Origin: Cudoniella acicularis
Lineage: Eukaryota; Ascomycota; Leotiomycetes; Helotiales; Helotiaceae
Direction of reading: 5' to 3'
DNA length: 26,912 bases
NCBI GenBank assembly: GCA_013054445.1
Contig: JAAMPI010000745.1
Span: 1-26,912, forward strand
Part shown: piece by piece, positions 9,091 through 20,159 of the stretch
Position numbering within the stretch: the stretch's first letter is position 1
How the letters are laid out: each line of letters opens with the position of its first letter
The notes under the pieces: model-generated
Databases searched by the model: none
What the model was told of the DNA's origin: nothing
Seen by the model: only the letters and a program-made list of their open reading frames with translations
Made by a program: the position numbers and the translations under genes

Positions 9091-9830
9091 GCGATGTGTT
9101 TAGGTCCACGTATATCAGAATTATAGCTCGGGGCTGGGGGTATTGGGGAGAGTCAGAAGAGAAGTAATATGGCATAGCGAGACGCAAGCATAGAGCATTT
9201 GCCGGACTTTCAAAGCAACAATTGTGGATTTTATCTGATTTTTTAGGTGGAGCAAGAGCCTCCTTCGATTCTCGATTCAGGTTGTAATATACCTGCAAGA
9301 TATTATATTCATTCTCTCAATTAATGACAACGGATGCGCAAGACATTGATCGGTCCTCGTCTCCGTTGATTATTGGTTATTGATTACGCTGGCGAAGGTG
9401 AAGTGAAGATAACAAAGCTTTGAAACGAACCGAACCCACATTAATGACCCACCATCCGGTGATATGGAAACTGCCCACGCCAGAGCTAGCCCAAGGATGA
9501 CACGTCCCATGGAACAGGGTGTGAAAGATACGTGCGTATCTCTATGAAGGAAGTAGTCTCGGGATCACCTTGATGCCTGCGTAATCAAGGAGTTATTAAG
9601 ATTTATGGTTTCGAGGGTAGAGAGCTTGAGACAGGTTCGAGTCGGACAATCCATTCATTGTCAGAATATGACTTAGTTAGCACTATGGGGCCCACCTCAG
9701 CGGAAAACTCTGTTTATATATGCCACTTTAGATATTTTTAAACTACACTGGAATACAGCTTGTTTTCTAGCATTTCAACGTCTATGACATGAGGATTCGT
9801 GTGACTGCGTGATTTTTGTGGAATGATATC
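9091..9830. other. Convergent intergenic region
   Basis: This lies between the 3' ends of the transporter and the reductase. It holds both 3' untranslated regions and AT-rich tracts, but no reading frame worth reporting and no recognisable RNA gene. A T-loop-like GGTTCGAGTC at 9632 has no matching tRNA arms. Confidence 0.5.
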
Positions 9831-10917
9831 TTACAACATCCCCTTAATGCTTTCCACGACGCCTAGCACCGACTCCCTGAGTGGCCTATACTTCATGCCC
9901 AGAACCTCAATGCTCTTCCTGTTATCGTACCCATTCACACCTGTAGCTGGTCTCTCACCAAGCTTCAGCGCCTCACCAACCGGCATCCTGTCTTTGAACT
10001 CGGGATACTCCTCGCCTATAATCTGCGCAATTTCGGCGTTGCTGTAATTTCCTGCGGTGACCAAGAAACGCTGGTTCTCTGCTTCCGGTTTCTCCAGGGC
10101 TAAGACATGTGCTAAGGCTAGATCCCGCACGTCGATGAAGAGATAGTTGACTGTTGGGGGGCAAGGAGTAGAGGGGCTACCTTTGAGGAGGCTGACAAAT
10201 CGTACATTGCTGGTGTTGATTGAGTCGAGGGAGGAGAGTGAGTGGATCACGGGGCCGTAGACCATGGGTGGGTTCAGAGAAGTGAGTGTGAAGCTCGGCT
10301 TCTCACTTTTTACGAAGTCCCAGGCTGCCTTTTCTGCAAAAGTCTTGCTTGCTAGGTAGGCGAATGGGGCACTTTGATAGGCTTGCTCGTTGGTGATGGG
10401 ATTCCAGTCTACTTCGGTGTAGACATGTGTCATTTGTTTACCATAGTCGACCATGGCTGCGTACGAGGAAAGGATGATTACTCGTTTCACTGTAGGAGCA
10501 TGTGACTTGATTCCCTTGAGGATGCCGGTTGTGCCATCAACAGCTGTAGTGATTAGCTGATGAATCTCCTCGGGAGTTTTGGCGTTGAAGTGATATGGGC
10601 TGGCGCAATGGACAGCTGCTTCGAAAGGTGAGTCCGATACCACAGCAGAGTCAAAGGCTAATTGGTATTATATCATCAGTACAATGTCTGTAGCATTTAT
10701 TTGGGGAAGAGAGTGACTGACCTCCAGGCTTCGAGATATCTTCGACGATAACGAAGTCGAGTTTACCCTTGCCATATTGCTTGTGTGAATCAAGGATTTG
10801 CTGGCCCTTCTGTGCTGAGCGAACAGTGGTCACGACAGAGTGGCCATGAGCCAGCAGGCTCTCCAAGACATGGGCTGCGATAAAGCCTGAGCCACCAGTG
10901 AGGAGTACTCGCGTCAT
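9831..10917 (-). CDS. NAD(P)-dependent extended SDR reductase (dihydroflavonol-reductase/Gre2-like)
   Basis: Exons 10917-10722 and 10657-9831 flank a 64-bp intron (donor GTCAGT, acceptor TTAG) and encode 340 aa. The Rossmann motif T-G-G-S-G-F-I-A is at 7-14, and T-V-R-S at about 31-34 is compatible with NADPH preference. The catalytic triad is visible as L-S-S-Y (S130), Y166-L-A-S-K170. The second half has the N-P-P-M-V-Y-G-P substrate-loop motif and L-F-I-D-V-R-D-L-A typical of dihydroflavonol 4-reductase, cinnamoyl-CoA reductase and yeast Gre2 relatives. These reduce a ketone or aldehyde to an alcohol. Facing the PKS across a shared promoter region, it probably reduces a carbonyl of the released polyketide, which is inference. 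All key residues are present and the length is normal, so it looks functional. Confidence 0.92.
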
Positions 10918-11197
10918 GTTTGGGTAGGAACGAAGTGTGGTCGAAGGTCCTTGTGGTTTGCCGCTCTGATATTAGGGGTTATACAATTCTTTTGGACGAA
11001 GGACGGCAAAATCTGGCTGCTCTGCTTACCTTTATCTGAGAGATTTCCTCTAACAAGGGCAAACCGAGGCCTGGACCACCGAGGGAGCCAATTACGTCTT
11101 CACTTCGTATAACACATAGAAATATACCTGAGCCGCCTTGGCTGCCAGAAACGATGCATGCAGAAAACCCGGCACATGAGCTGATATTCTTGCGCCG

Positions 11198-11283
11198 TAA
11201 AGGTAATTCAGGCAACTGACGTAACTCTAAAGACAATGCAGGCGCCTGCCGTAGCTAAAGATAATGCAAGCACGTGGCGTAGC
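11198..11283. repeat. Three tandem 28-30-bp imperfect repeats
   Basis: Units at about 11198-11227, 11228-11255 and 11256-11283 each begin TAAAG(A/G)(C/T)AAT(G/T)CA and end CGTA(A/G)C. The second contains the palindrome GGCGCC and the third CACGTG. The last two are the best matched. They lie about 280 bp upstream of the reductase start. Confidence 0.65.
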
Positions 11284-11339
11284 TATACGCAGAGGCCATA
11301 CAAACAATATAGGATTGTGTCTCTACCCCTGCAAAAAGC

Positions 11340-11415
11340 ACGTAATAGAGCTTGATTTCAAAGCACCCTCAACTCCTAAACCTTCCGGACGTATTAGAGG
11401 TTGATTTCAGAGCAC
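11340..11415. repeat. Pair of 27-bp direct repeats
   Basis: Copies at 11340-11366 and 11389-11415 differ at three positions and share TTGATTTCA. They are 49 bp apart, start to start. Confidence 0.75.
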
Positions 11416-11517
11416 GCACCGCCTTATCTACACAGAAGCCGTTTCTTGCCGCTGCGGTAGGAAAGGAACCGGACGCTTCGTACTTTCGTAGCGTGGTAAC
11501 ACAAATCTAACGGCTTC

Positions 11518-11678
11518 CGAGGTCGACCTCGCTTATTCTCGCGAACGGTGCTATCCCACCAATTAGAAAAGTGGGATCTGCAGTATGCATTAACTCCACA
11601 CAGCCTTCAGAAACTGTCAGCCTGTCAAATAAAAGCGGCGAAATTTTATTTTGTTCGTGTCTCGCGAACTTTCGCGAG
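11518..11678. promoter_or_regulatory. Candidate regulator-binding palindromes
   Basis: CGAGGTCGACCTCG (11518-11531) is a perfect 14-bp palindrome. CTCGCGAAC follows at 11538-11546, and the same site recurs at 11661 as CTCGCGAA-CT-TTCGCGAG (11661-11678), a perfect 8-bp inverted repeat. Fungal zinc-cluster regulators often bind paired CG-rich triplets such as TCG/CGA, so these are plausible operators for a pathway-specific factor. No such factor is encoded in the window. Confidence 0.4.
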
Positions 11679-12440
11679 TTGCCACGGTCAATAGAAAACC
11701 GCCCTCAACTCTATCGTATTTGCAGTCCTCAGAAACTGTTGGAGTTGAGTTACTACGGTACATGCAATGTTGTTGGGTTCTATCATACGTAGTCCTTTTG
11801 GATTACAATGTATGCAATACTGTTTCTAACAAATACACTGGAAAAATTCACACTTAAGCACTAAGTGCAGCGTGAAGATCTTCGGTACATGCACGCGTAC
11901 ATGGTGCTGGAAATAAGTAGATAAGTAACATGCTATGCAAGAACTCTCACGCAGTCCTTTGACTCATGTAGTGTTTCGGTGGATCTATCAGCTTCCTAGA
12001 TAAGCTTGCAGTATGCACAACACTTAATTGACCAAATAAAAAGTCACGATAACATAAATTTCTTCTGTGCCGTATACGCACGCTTACATGCTTTCTTACT
12101 GTCTAATCGTCCTTTCTGCCTATAAGTTAGACAAGATCGACTCTAAGGCAATCCTTCGGCTGATAGTCGCATCTGGCCGGCAACGTTACAGAAACCGTAG
12201 CGCTTACACAAAGCTGAAAACACAATACTTGCATGAGTGAGATAATAGTTATTCTGCGTTAGGAAGTTAGTAACGGTAATGCAAGCAGTGCGGGCCGGTG
12301 CCGGACAGTGCCGCACGGATGTCGCACGAAATGTGCCGGATCTAAAAAGAATTCGGACTAGGATTATCTTACTTCCTTCCTGTTGTATATTTACACCGAG
12401 TAGCACAATGAAACGTGTAAACGTATATGTACGGCACTGC

Positions 12441-12668
12441 TAAATTCAGGAATCGTTGTGGCCTTAACAGTTTCCCAAACTACTCTGCTCTGAAGTGAAG
12501 GATTGTAACAGTAAGGTGCGGCTATCGCGCGAAGGAAGACCTTAGAGTCGATCTTGTTTGGCTTATGGATAGAAAGCATGGGTGGAGTGACAAAATTCAG
12601 GGCTAGTTGTAGGCTTAACCGTTTCCCAGACTACTCGAATTTAACGTGAAGAGTGGTAACGGCGGTAA
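12441..12668. repeat. ~75-bp direct duplication in the PKS promoter
   Basis: Imperfect copies at about 12441-12515 and 12591-12668 share AAATTCAGG, CTTAAC(A/C)GTTTCCCA(A/G)AC and GTGAAG/GTAAC(A/G) blocks in the same order. The period is 150 bp. The second copy ends about 60 bp upstream of the TATA-like element. Confidence 0.65.
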
Positions 12669-12730
12669 GCAAGCGGAGAAGATGATTTTCATTATCTCCA
12701 AGGGTCACCGGTGGTCCCTCGCGTCACACC

Positions 12731-12736
12731 TATAAG
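12731..12736 (+). promoter_or_regulatory. TATA-like element of the PKS gene
   Basis: TATAAG lies about 130 bp upstream of the PKS ATG. It is followed by a pyrimidine-rich stretch ending about 30 bp before the start codon. The position fits a fungal core promoter with a 5' leader of roughly 80-100 nt. Confidence 0.4.
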
Positions 12737-12860
12737 TAGGCAGACTGCCATCGTCTGTGAATGAGGTGAAAACTGGCAACTCACTATCTTCATTCACTTA
12801 TATCTAGATCATCATACACTTACAGATTGGATTTGTTGAATTCTATTGAGCGACGACAAC

Positions 12861-15800
12861 ATGGTCGGACCAAATGGACAATATGCTGAGCCTATTGCCA
12901 TCTGTGGAATGGCTATGCGCCTTCCACGCGGCGTCAAGACTCCTGAAGCCTATTGGGACGTATTGTACAATGGCAAGGACTTGAGGTCGCCAGTACCAAT
13001 CTCCCGTTACAACATCAAAGGCTTCGATGACTCCATGGGTAAGACGAATATCATCCAGCAAAAGGAGGCATACTTCCTGGAAGATGACTTAGCTGCTTTC
13101 GACGCTGGCCTATTCACCATGACCAGGAATGAATTGGAAAAGGCCGACCCGCAACAGCGTCTGCTGCTAATGGTTGTTCGAGAATGCCTGGAGAGCGCGG
13201 GCGTGACTGATTATCGAGGCAGCGTCACGGGTTTTTTCGTTGGTACATTCTCCGAAGATTGGTTACAGACACAATCCAAGGAAGAACAGCATGCCACTGG
13301 GTATGTTCTTACTGGCCATCTCGACCCGATGTTGGCGAATCGAGTGTGCTTTGAGTACGATTTTCGTGGTCCTTGGTGAGTCGATCCTCCTTTGCCAGTG
13401 GTAGATGAGCTGCTGACAGTTCTATGAAGTTTCGTCGTCAAAACCGCATGTTCTTCGTCAATGATTGCACTTCACAATGCAGTTCGATCTGTTCAAAATC
13501 GTGATTGCGACGCCGCAGTAATATCAGGAGCGAACCTCAACATGGGGCCCATCACAACCGCTTCCATGACTCAGGAAGGTATTATGTCTCCGGAGGGTTC
13601 GTGCAAGACCTTCGACGCACGTGCTGATGGATATGGACGTGGTGAAGCAGTCAATGCTATCTACATCAAACCACTGTGTGATGCCATCCGAGACGGTAAC
13701 CCAATTCGAGCAGTCATTAGAAATACTGCTTGTAACCAAGACGGTCAAAGCGTTGGCCTATTCGCAACCAGTATTGTGGCACAGGAAGCCCTGATGAGAA
13801 AAGCATATGCGGGTGCGGGTCTCAATCCGGTTGATACCGCTATGGTTGAAGTAAGGATCCGCTGTTGCTGCTACCTTCCAGTGATCTGACGTGTCTATTA
13901 TAGTGTCACGGAACAGGAACCCCTGTAGGCGACCCCGTCGAGGCAATCTCGGTCGGCAATGTCTTTGGTGTGCCAAGCGGAGGCGTCTATATTGGGTCTG
14001 TCAAGCCGAATCTTGGTCACTCGGAGGCTTCAGCAGGTATCTCGAGCTTGATGAAGGCTGTTCTGGCCTTGGAGCATAAGATTATCCCTCCAAATATTAA
14101 ATTCGAGATTCCAAATCCTCAAAGTAAGTTGACCATAGGTTGTCTCCGAGGAACAAAGAGTTAACGTATCCACAGTTCCATTTGAGGAAAAGAAAATCAC
14201 AGTGCCAGTGAAGCCTATACCGTGGCCCCAAGGAAAGGCACATCGAATCAGTGTCAATTCCTTTGGTATCGGAGGCACTAATGCACATGTAAGTGTTCAT
14301 TCTTTCTTCCTAAAGATAATTCCACTTGCACTCACACACACCAGGTTATTGTCGAATCTGCCGAACAATATCTTAAAGATCACGCGCAGTCTCAGCTAGG
14401 CTCTGAGCTTGCTGTGATCTCTGCAAATTCTCAGGATTCCCTGAAGGCTGGGATCGAGAATCTCAAGCAATATGCTGCAAGCCATCCTGACTGTTTACCG
14501 GATCTCGCCTATACCCTTTCTCGACGCAGAGAACATTTTAAATGGAGATCATTTGCAATCCTTTCCAACCCAGAGACGGTGACTTTTGCACCTATTACCA
14601 ATAAGCCCGTTAGGCAACCGACAATTGTTATGGTCTTCAGCGGCCAAGGGTCCCAGTGGCCACAGATGGGTCATGACCTGCTGGCTTCGCTTCCGGGATT
14701 CAAAGAGGATGTGTTGGCAATGGATGAAATCCTGCAAAGCTTGGAACCTTGCCGCCGCCCTCAGTGGAAAGCTATCGGTAAGTTTTACCTCTGCGTGCAG
14801 GAGTGCTTGTTCTGTTCGCCAAAGCTAACGGCTTCGAAGAGGAGTTGAGCAAACCGGCCGCCTCGAGTCAATTGAATCGTGCAGAGTTAGCGCAACCTCT
14901 ATCCACCGTCGTTCAGATAGGCTTGATCAACGCGCTGAAGCGCTTTGGGGTGCGCCCACAGGCCGCGGTGGGTCACTCCAGCGGCGAGATTGCGGCTGCA
15001 TATGCTGCAGAGGCACTCACTTTGCGTGAAGCCGTCACTGCCGCCTACTACCGTGGTTACGTTTCGAAAGACTCTACCACGCAAGGCGGAATGGCTGCAA
15101 TTGGTCTGGGAGCTGAAGAGACACGGCAATTTCTTCCTGATCGAGTCGTCGTGGCCTGTGAAAACAGCCCTGCAAGCACGACAATCTCGGGTGATGCAGA
15201 TCAGCTGCAGGTGGCATTGGCGAACATTAAAGCCGCACAGCCTGAGACCTTCGCCCGAGCCCTCAAGGTGGAAATGGCTTATCATTCCCGTAAGTTCTGT
15301 TCTCGTGTTGTTGTTTTGAAGTGTTGGCGGCCTGCCGTTGTTGACAAATGAACTAGATCATATGGTCGCCTTATCAGAAGCGTACCAGTTATGCTTGGAC
15401 GACGAGTTTACAAGCTTTACCCAAGGACGGGAGACACTTGAAGGCAGCCAGGTGCATAGCCAGCTGCAAGTTCCTCTCTTTTCCAGCCTGCACGCCAAAA
15501 AGATCACAGATGCCCAAGAATTTGGACCCCAATACTGGATCGACAACTTGACACACCCAGTCCTTTTCAATTCGGCTGTCCATGGCATCTTGCAGGAAGT
15601 CTCGAATCCCTTGTTCCTCGAGATTGGACCCCACTCCACCCTTCAAGGGCCCCTCCGCGAAATCTGTACCAGCCTCAGTAAAAAGTTCGACTATGTTCCC
15701 ACCATGCTGAGGGGCAAAAACTGCACAGAGTCTCTTCTGTCTGCAGTAGGACAACTCTATCAACAAGATGTCAACGTCGATTTTGCTGCCCTATATCCAT

Positions 15801-18800
15801 CTGGGCGAGTCCTGACCAACCTTCCCGCATACCCTTGGTCTTTGAACGAAACATATTGGTATGAGCCAAGAATATCAAGAGAATGGCGTCTTCGTTCATA
15901 TGGCCAGCATGAGCTACTTGGCCGCAAAGTTGCTGAAAGCACCACGATCAATCCCTCTTGGAGACTGGTACTCAACCTCGACCATGTGCCTTGGATTGCC
16001 GATCACAAGATTCGCGAAAATATAGTTGTTCCTTTTGCGGCTTATGTGAGCATGGTAGGTGAAGCAATCCGCCAATTCACCGGAGTTGAGGCAGGGTACA
16101 GTGTCAAGAATATTCGGGTCACCACAGGCTTAGTGCTCAGTGAGACACCGAGAGAAATTGTGACCGCACTCCGACAGCAAACAGACTCGGAATATTTTGA
16201 TTTCAATATCGCATCTCATAATGGATCGACCTGGATTACCCATTGCGAAGGTTTGGTAAAGGCCATTGATCATGGTGCTCCAGCAGCAACTGAGGCACCA
16301 GCCGAGCTACCCCGAGTAGCAGATGCGGGAAGATGGTTTGAGACCTTCGCAAAGGTCGGCTTCAACTATGGTCCCAAATTTCAGCTCCTTGACAACTTGT
16401 CCGCAGCTACAACCAACGATGCTGCATCTGCGTTAGTGAGTACGAGTGAAGAGATCATGAAGGGTCCATTCTTCTTCCACCCCACAACCATGGATGCTTG
16501 CTTGCAGCTTGCTATCATCGCTGGGGCAAAAGGATTGCCGCGCAACTACACCGAACTCAAGGTACCCACCGCGATCGATGAACTGGAAGTATATCGTGGG
16601 GCATCATCAATGCGAGCTGTAGCCCATAGCTCGGACGATGGCTCAGCTATGAATATCGAATGTGTGGCAGACGGGAAAGCCTTGATGCGTATCCGCGGTC
16701 TTCACTTCACACTTTTGCCCGACGAAGACGCTGGACCTCAACATCACACAAACGGAGCATACCTTGAATGGCGTCCCGATTCTAACTTTCAAAAGCAGGC
16801 TGCCACACTGGTAAAGCCTCCTCCATCTGACGACGCTGGCACACGTCTTCTGGAGGAATTCACCCAGTTGTGCATACTGGATTCGGCAAATCGACTCAAA
16901 GGTCAAAAGCCAACCAATGTGCACTTTGAGAAGTATGGAAAATGGCTTTCTCTAGAGGCTGAAGTAGCTGCCACCGGACATTCACCAGTCATCGGGAAAA
17001 AGATATCGAACCTGCTTTCGCTTACCAGCAGCGAAAGGTCCAGCTTGACTGCCGACATTTATTCTCAACTGACTCAAATCCCCTCTAGGGCTCCTTACGC
17101 GGTTGCGATAGCACAAATTCGAGACAACATTGAAGGCCTATATACTGGCTCCGTTGATCCAGCGCAGCTTTTGATGGAGAACGACATCTTGCCAAATATC
17201 TACAGTGCGATCAATTTCGATTATGCCAGATACATCAGCTTGATGTCGAACTCCCGGCCAGCCCTTCGAATCCTCGAGATTGGTGCCGGAGCAGGCGGTA
17301 CTACTGAAGCCATCCTGTCCCAGATCGTCCAAGAGGGCAAATTGCCTCCTTACTCAGTGTACACATACACTGACATTTCGCCTGGCTTCTTCCCGCGAGC
17401 TCGCGAGCGTTTCAGCGATGCGCCAAACATCGAGTACAAGGTGTTTGATGTTAGCAACGATCCTCTTGCACAGGGGCTTGAGGCTGACTCATACGATCTC
17501 ATTTTGGCACCGTATGTTGTCCATGCAACTGCCAATCTTGAGCAGACGTTGAAGAACTTGAATAAGGTTCTGAAGCCAGATGGCCGCCTTCTTCTCTCCG
17601 AACCTGCAGCTATCGGAAGGTCACCCAATTTCATCTTTGGAACTTTTGCATCATGGTGGTCTGGTGAGGCTGACGGTCGTGAATGGGAACCCTTTGTTTC
17701 CATCAACCGTTGGCATGGTGATCTCAAGGCTTCCGGCTTTACTGGCGCAGACAATGTTGTGTACGACGCACCACTGCCGTACCGATACTGGTCAACCATC
17801 ATCACACAACCTGAGGCTCGCACTTCGAGCGAGAAGAGCTCTCCTGTCGCGTTGATCTGCGAAGATATCAAGAGCAAGCTCTCATCCGATTTAGCCGAAA
17901 GATTGACAAAATCTGGCCATGCCATCATCAAGAAGGGTCTAGCCGAGGACATCGCTGATGAGCACAACGTTATTTTCGCACTGGATCTGGAGAAGCCATT
18001 CTTCGAAGATATCTCCTCGCATAATTGGGCGACTTTCAAGAGCCTGATGAAGAGATGCGAATCGATCCCGTCGCGAAAGTTACTGTGGCTACTCCCACCG
18101 GCGCAAAAGAACTGCCAAAACCCCAAGGCTGGTCTATCGATTGGACTTCTGCGATCCGTCCGTTCAGAGCTAGGCTTGTCGCTGACGACTTTGGAGGTCG
18201 ATCCGGCCAACGCTGATTTGGCAAGCCATGTTGCGAATGTCTTCAACAAAGTTCTTGAAGAGCAGTTGTCTGACAAACTGCTCCCAGACAGGGAGTTTTT
18301 GGTCGAGAACAACACCATCGAGGTTGGCCGATACATTCCATTCTCGATTGATTCGGAACTATCGCGCAAGACCCAACCAAATGTAAGTCCAGAGCATTCT
18401 CGACTAGAACAAACAATTAACCGCCCAGCAGGGCCTTCCAAACGGCACCGCTGTCTCTCATACCGTTGGTAGTCCATTGAGTTTCGATCCTGAAGCTTCG
18501 TACATTGTGACTGGCGGTTTCGGTGGTCTTGGAAAAGCCATTTGCTCTTGGATGGCTGAGCGAGGTGCTCGGTTCATCACTGCAATCTCAAGGTCCGCCG
18601 GTCGTTCAGCAGAAGATAAGTTGTTCATTGCCGAAATGAAGAGCATGGGATGCGTTCTTACTCCAGTTGCTGGACCTGTCCAGGATTTCGAGCTTGTGAA
18701 ATCTGCAGTCACACAATTACCTAAGCCTGTGAAGGGTGTCATTCACTTAGCCATGGCGCTTGGGGTAAGAAGAAAGAGATCACTGAGATATGGATATGGA

Positions 18801-19656
18801 GCTAACATCTTCTTAGGACGCTCTTTTCCCCGAAATGACGCATGAAGGGTGGAAAGAAAGTCTCGCACCAAAGGTCGATGGTGCCTGGAACCTCCACAAT
18901 GCCCTGAAGGATGCATCGCTGGACTTCTTCGTTGTCACCAGCTCCATCGTCTCAACCATCACCGTCCCAGGTCAAGCCAACTATAACGCTGCCAATACTT
19001 TCCTGGAAGCCTTCTGTCAATACCGAAATGGGTTGGGACTTGCCGCATCCGCCATCGCCGTCAGTCCCATCGACGATATCGGAGTGGTGGTTGACAACGA
19101 GAAAGCTCGTCGCAACCTCCGCTCCAACGGTCTGCAGTTTCTCACGGAGCGTGAAGTGCTTGAGTACATCCACTTGGGCATTCTGCATCGCGCGCCGACA
19201 CCAATCATCATGGGCCTTCACTCCGATACGCATCTGGATGATGCTGCCAATCACGTGGCTTGGAAGAAAGACCGCCGTATGGGCCTTTACCACAACACTC
19301 CTAAAGAGGAGAGTGCCGATGACGATTCTGGTGAAGGTGATGGTTTCCGCGAATTCATCGCCGATGCTACGGCGAGCCCAAGCAAGCTCGATGCTCCCGA
19401 AAGTGCCGCGTTCCTTGCTCTGGAGCTGGGCAAGCGTGTCTACACATTCATGCTCAAACCCATCGAAGAGGTTGATATCTCGCTAAGTCTGGTTGATGTC
19501 GGGCTTGATTCGCTCATGGCTGTTGAACTGCGACGTCTCTGGAATCAGATGTTTGGTACAACCATTAGTGTGTTGGAGATTATGTCGTTGGGTGCGTTGG
19601 AAAACTTCGGTAAGCTCGCGGCTAAGGGACTGAAGCAACGGCTCTTGGAAGGTTAA
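12861..19656 (+). CDS. Iterative type I polyketide synthase, KS-AT-DH-MT-KR-ACP (no ER, no release domain)
   Basis: Nine exons (12861-13375, 13430-13850, 13904-14123, 14176-14288, 14345-14777, 14840-15289, 15357-18382, 18432-18764, 18817-19656) with canonical GT-AG introns of 49-67 bp encode 2116 aa. KS: T-A-C179-S-S-S, C-H314-G-T-G-T, N-L-G-H351. AT: F-S-G-Q-G-S-Q near 520, G-H-S614-S-G, Y-H716-S. DH: about 902-1190, H934 and M-D1097-A-C-L-Q, but Glu938 replaces the glycine of HxxxGxxxxP. C-methyltransferase: L-E1358-[19 protein letters not shown] (1753-1760), S1880, Y1893-x3-N1897. ACP: G-L-D-S2069-L. The ER found between MT and KR in full reducing synthases is absent, explaining the length (usual about 2400). 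The enzyme should build a C-methylated, unsaturated chain on the ACP; solanapyrone-type synthases share this order as I recall. With no TE, C or R domain, release needs another enzyme or lactonisation. The start follows the promoter closely and gives a complete KS N-terminus. Confidence 0.96.
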
Positions 19657-20159
19657 CGAACGTCATGAATCACAACACGTGACCAAGGAACCTTAGGCCC
19701 AATGACCATAAGTATAAGTAGTCGTAGGAGAAATCTTGGGAGGATATTTCCTTATACTATTTCATTGGTCACAGGGGAAATCTCTTATATACAAGCCATC
19801 CAGGCAATTCACGGGATAATAGATTATAGATGATCCTAACCTCCTTCCCCGCCGCCGTGAAACCTCTTTTCCTTTCTATTCAATAGAACAGGATTCATTA
19901 TCTGGCTCTCCCTGCTAGTACCACAATTTCACGCATTCTCATTTGATCAACATATCAACTTTGCATCTCCAGCCCAAGCCAGGTAAGCGTACTACCTTGG
20001 TCTTGAGTTCAGTACTTACATTTTTTGCAGGCGGGAGTTAGGCTTTCGGGAAGATAGTCTTAGGTGGATACTGGCTTTAGTGCTTAGCCAGCTTAGGTGC
20101 AAACTTATGCCTGTTCATTTTTTGATTTGTTTGTTTATTGATATATTGCTAGTCTGGCA
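19657..20159. other. PKS 3' flank without a gene
   Basis: AT-rich sequence follows the stop, including the presumed 3' untranslated region. An intron-like GTAAGCGTAC...TTTTGCAG segment at about 19983-20031 has no coding sequence on either side. No further cluster gene is visible. Confidence 0.45.

Larger units (their letters stand above)
10918..12860. promoter_or_regulatory. Shared divergent promoter region between reductase and PKS
   Basis: This 1943-bp stretch has no coding frame with any family signature and separates two divergently transcribed cluster genes. It holds palindromes and half-sites (CGAGGTCGACCTCG at 11518, CTCGCGAA sites at 11538 and 11661) and three sets of direct repeats. 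A TATA-like TATAAGTAGG lies at 12731, about 130 bp before the PKS ATG. It is unusually long and structured for a fungal intergenic region, which suggests a control region for both genes (inference). Confidence 0.55.

Noticed and set aside
9600..9660. tRNA-like T-loop GGTTCGAGTC
   Set aside because: No acceptor, D or anticodon arms could be paired around it.
10979..11236. 85-codon minus-strand frame upstream of the reductase
   Set aside because: It has no homology signal I recognise and overlaps the tandem repeats; it is more likely promoter DNA.
12846..12860. Upstream in-frame TTG as a PKS start
   Set aside because: The ATG at 12861 is the first conventional start and gives a complete KS N-terminus. 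TTG initiation is not expected in fungi.
17350..18477. 375-codon open frame on the minus strand
   Set aside because: It lies wholly antisense to the MT-KR part of the PKS exon, whose motifs are unambiguous. It is a by-product of codon use.
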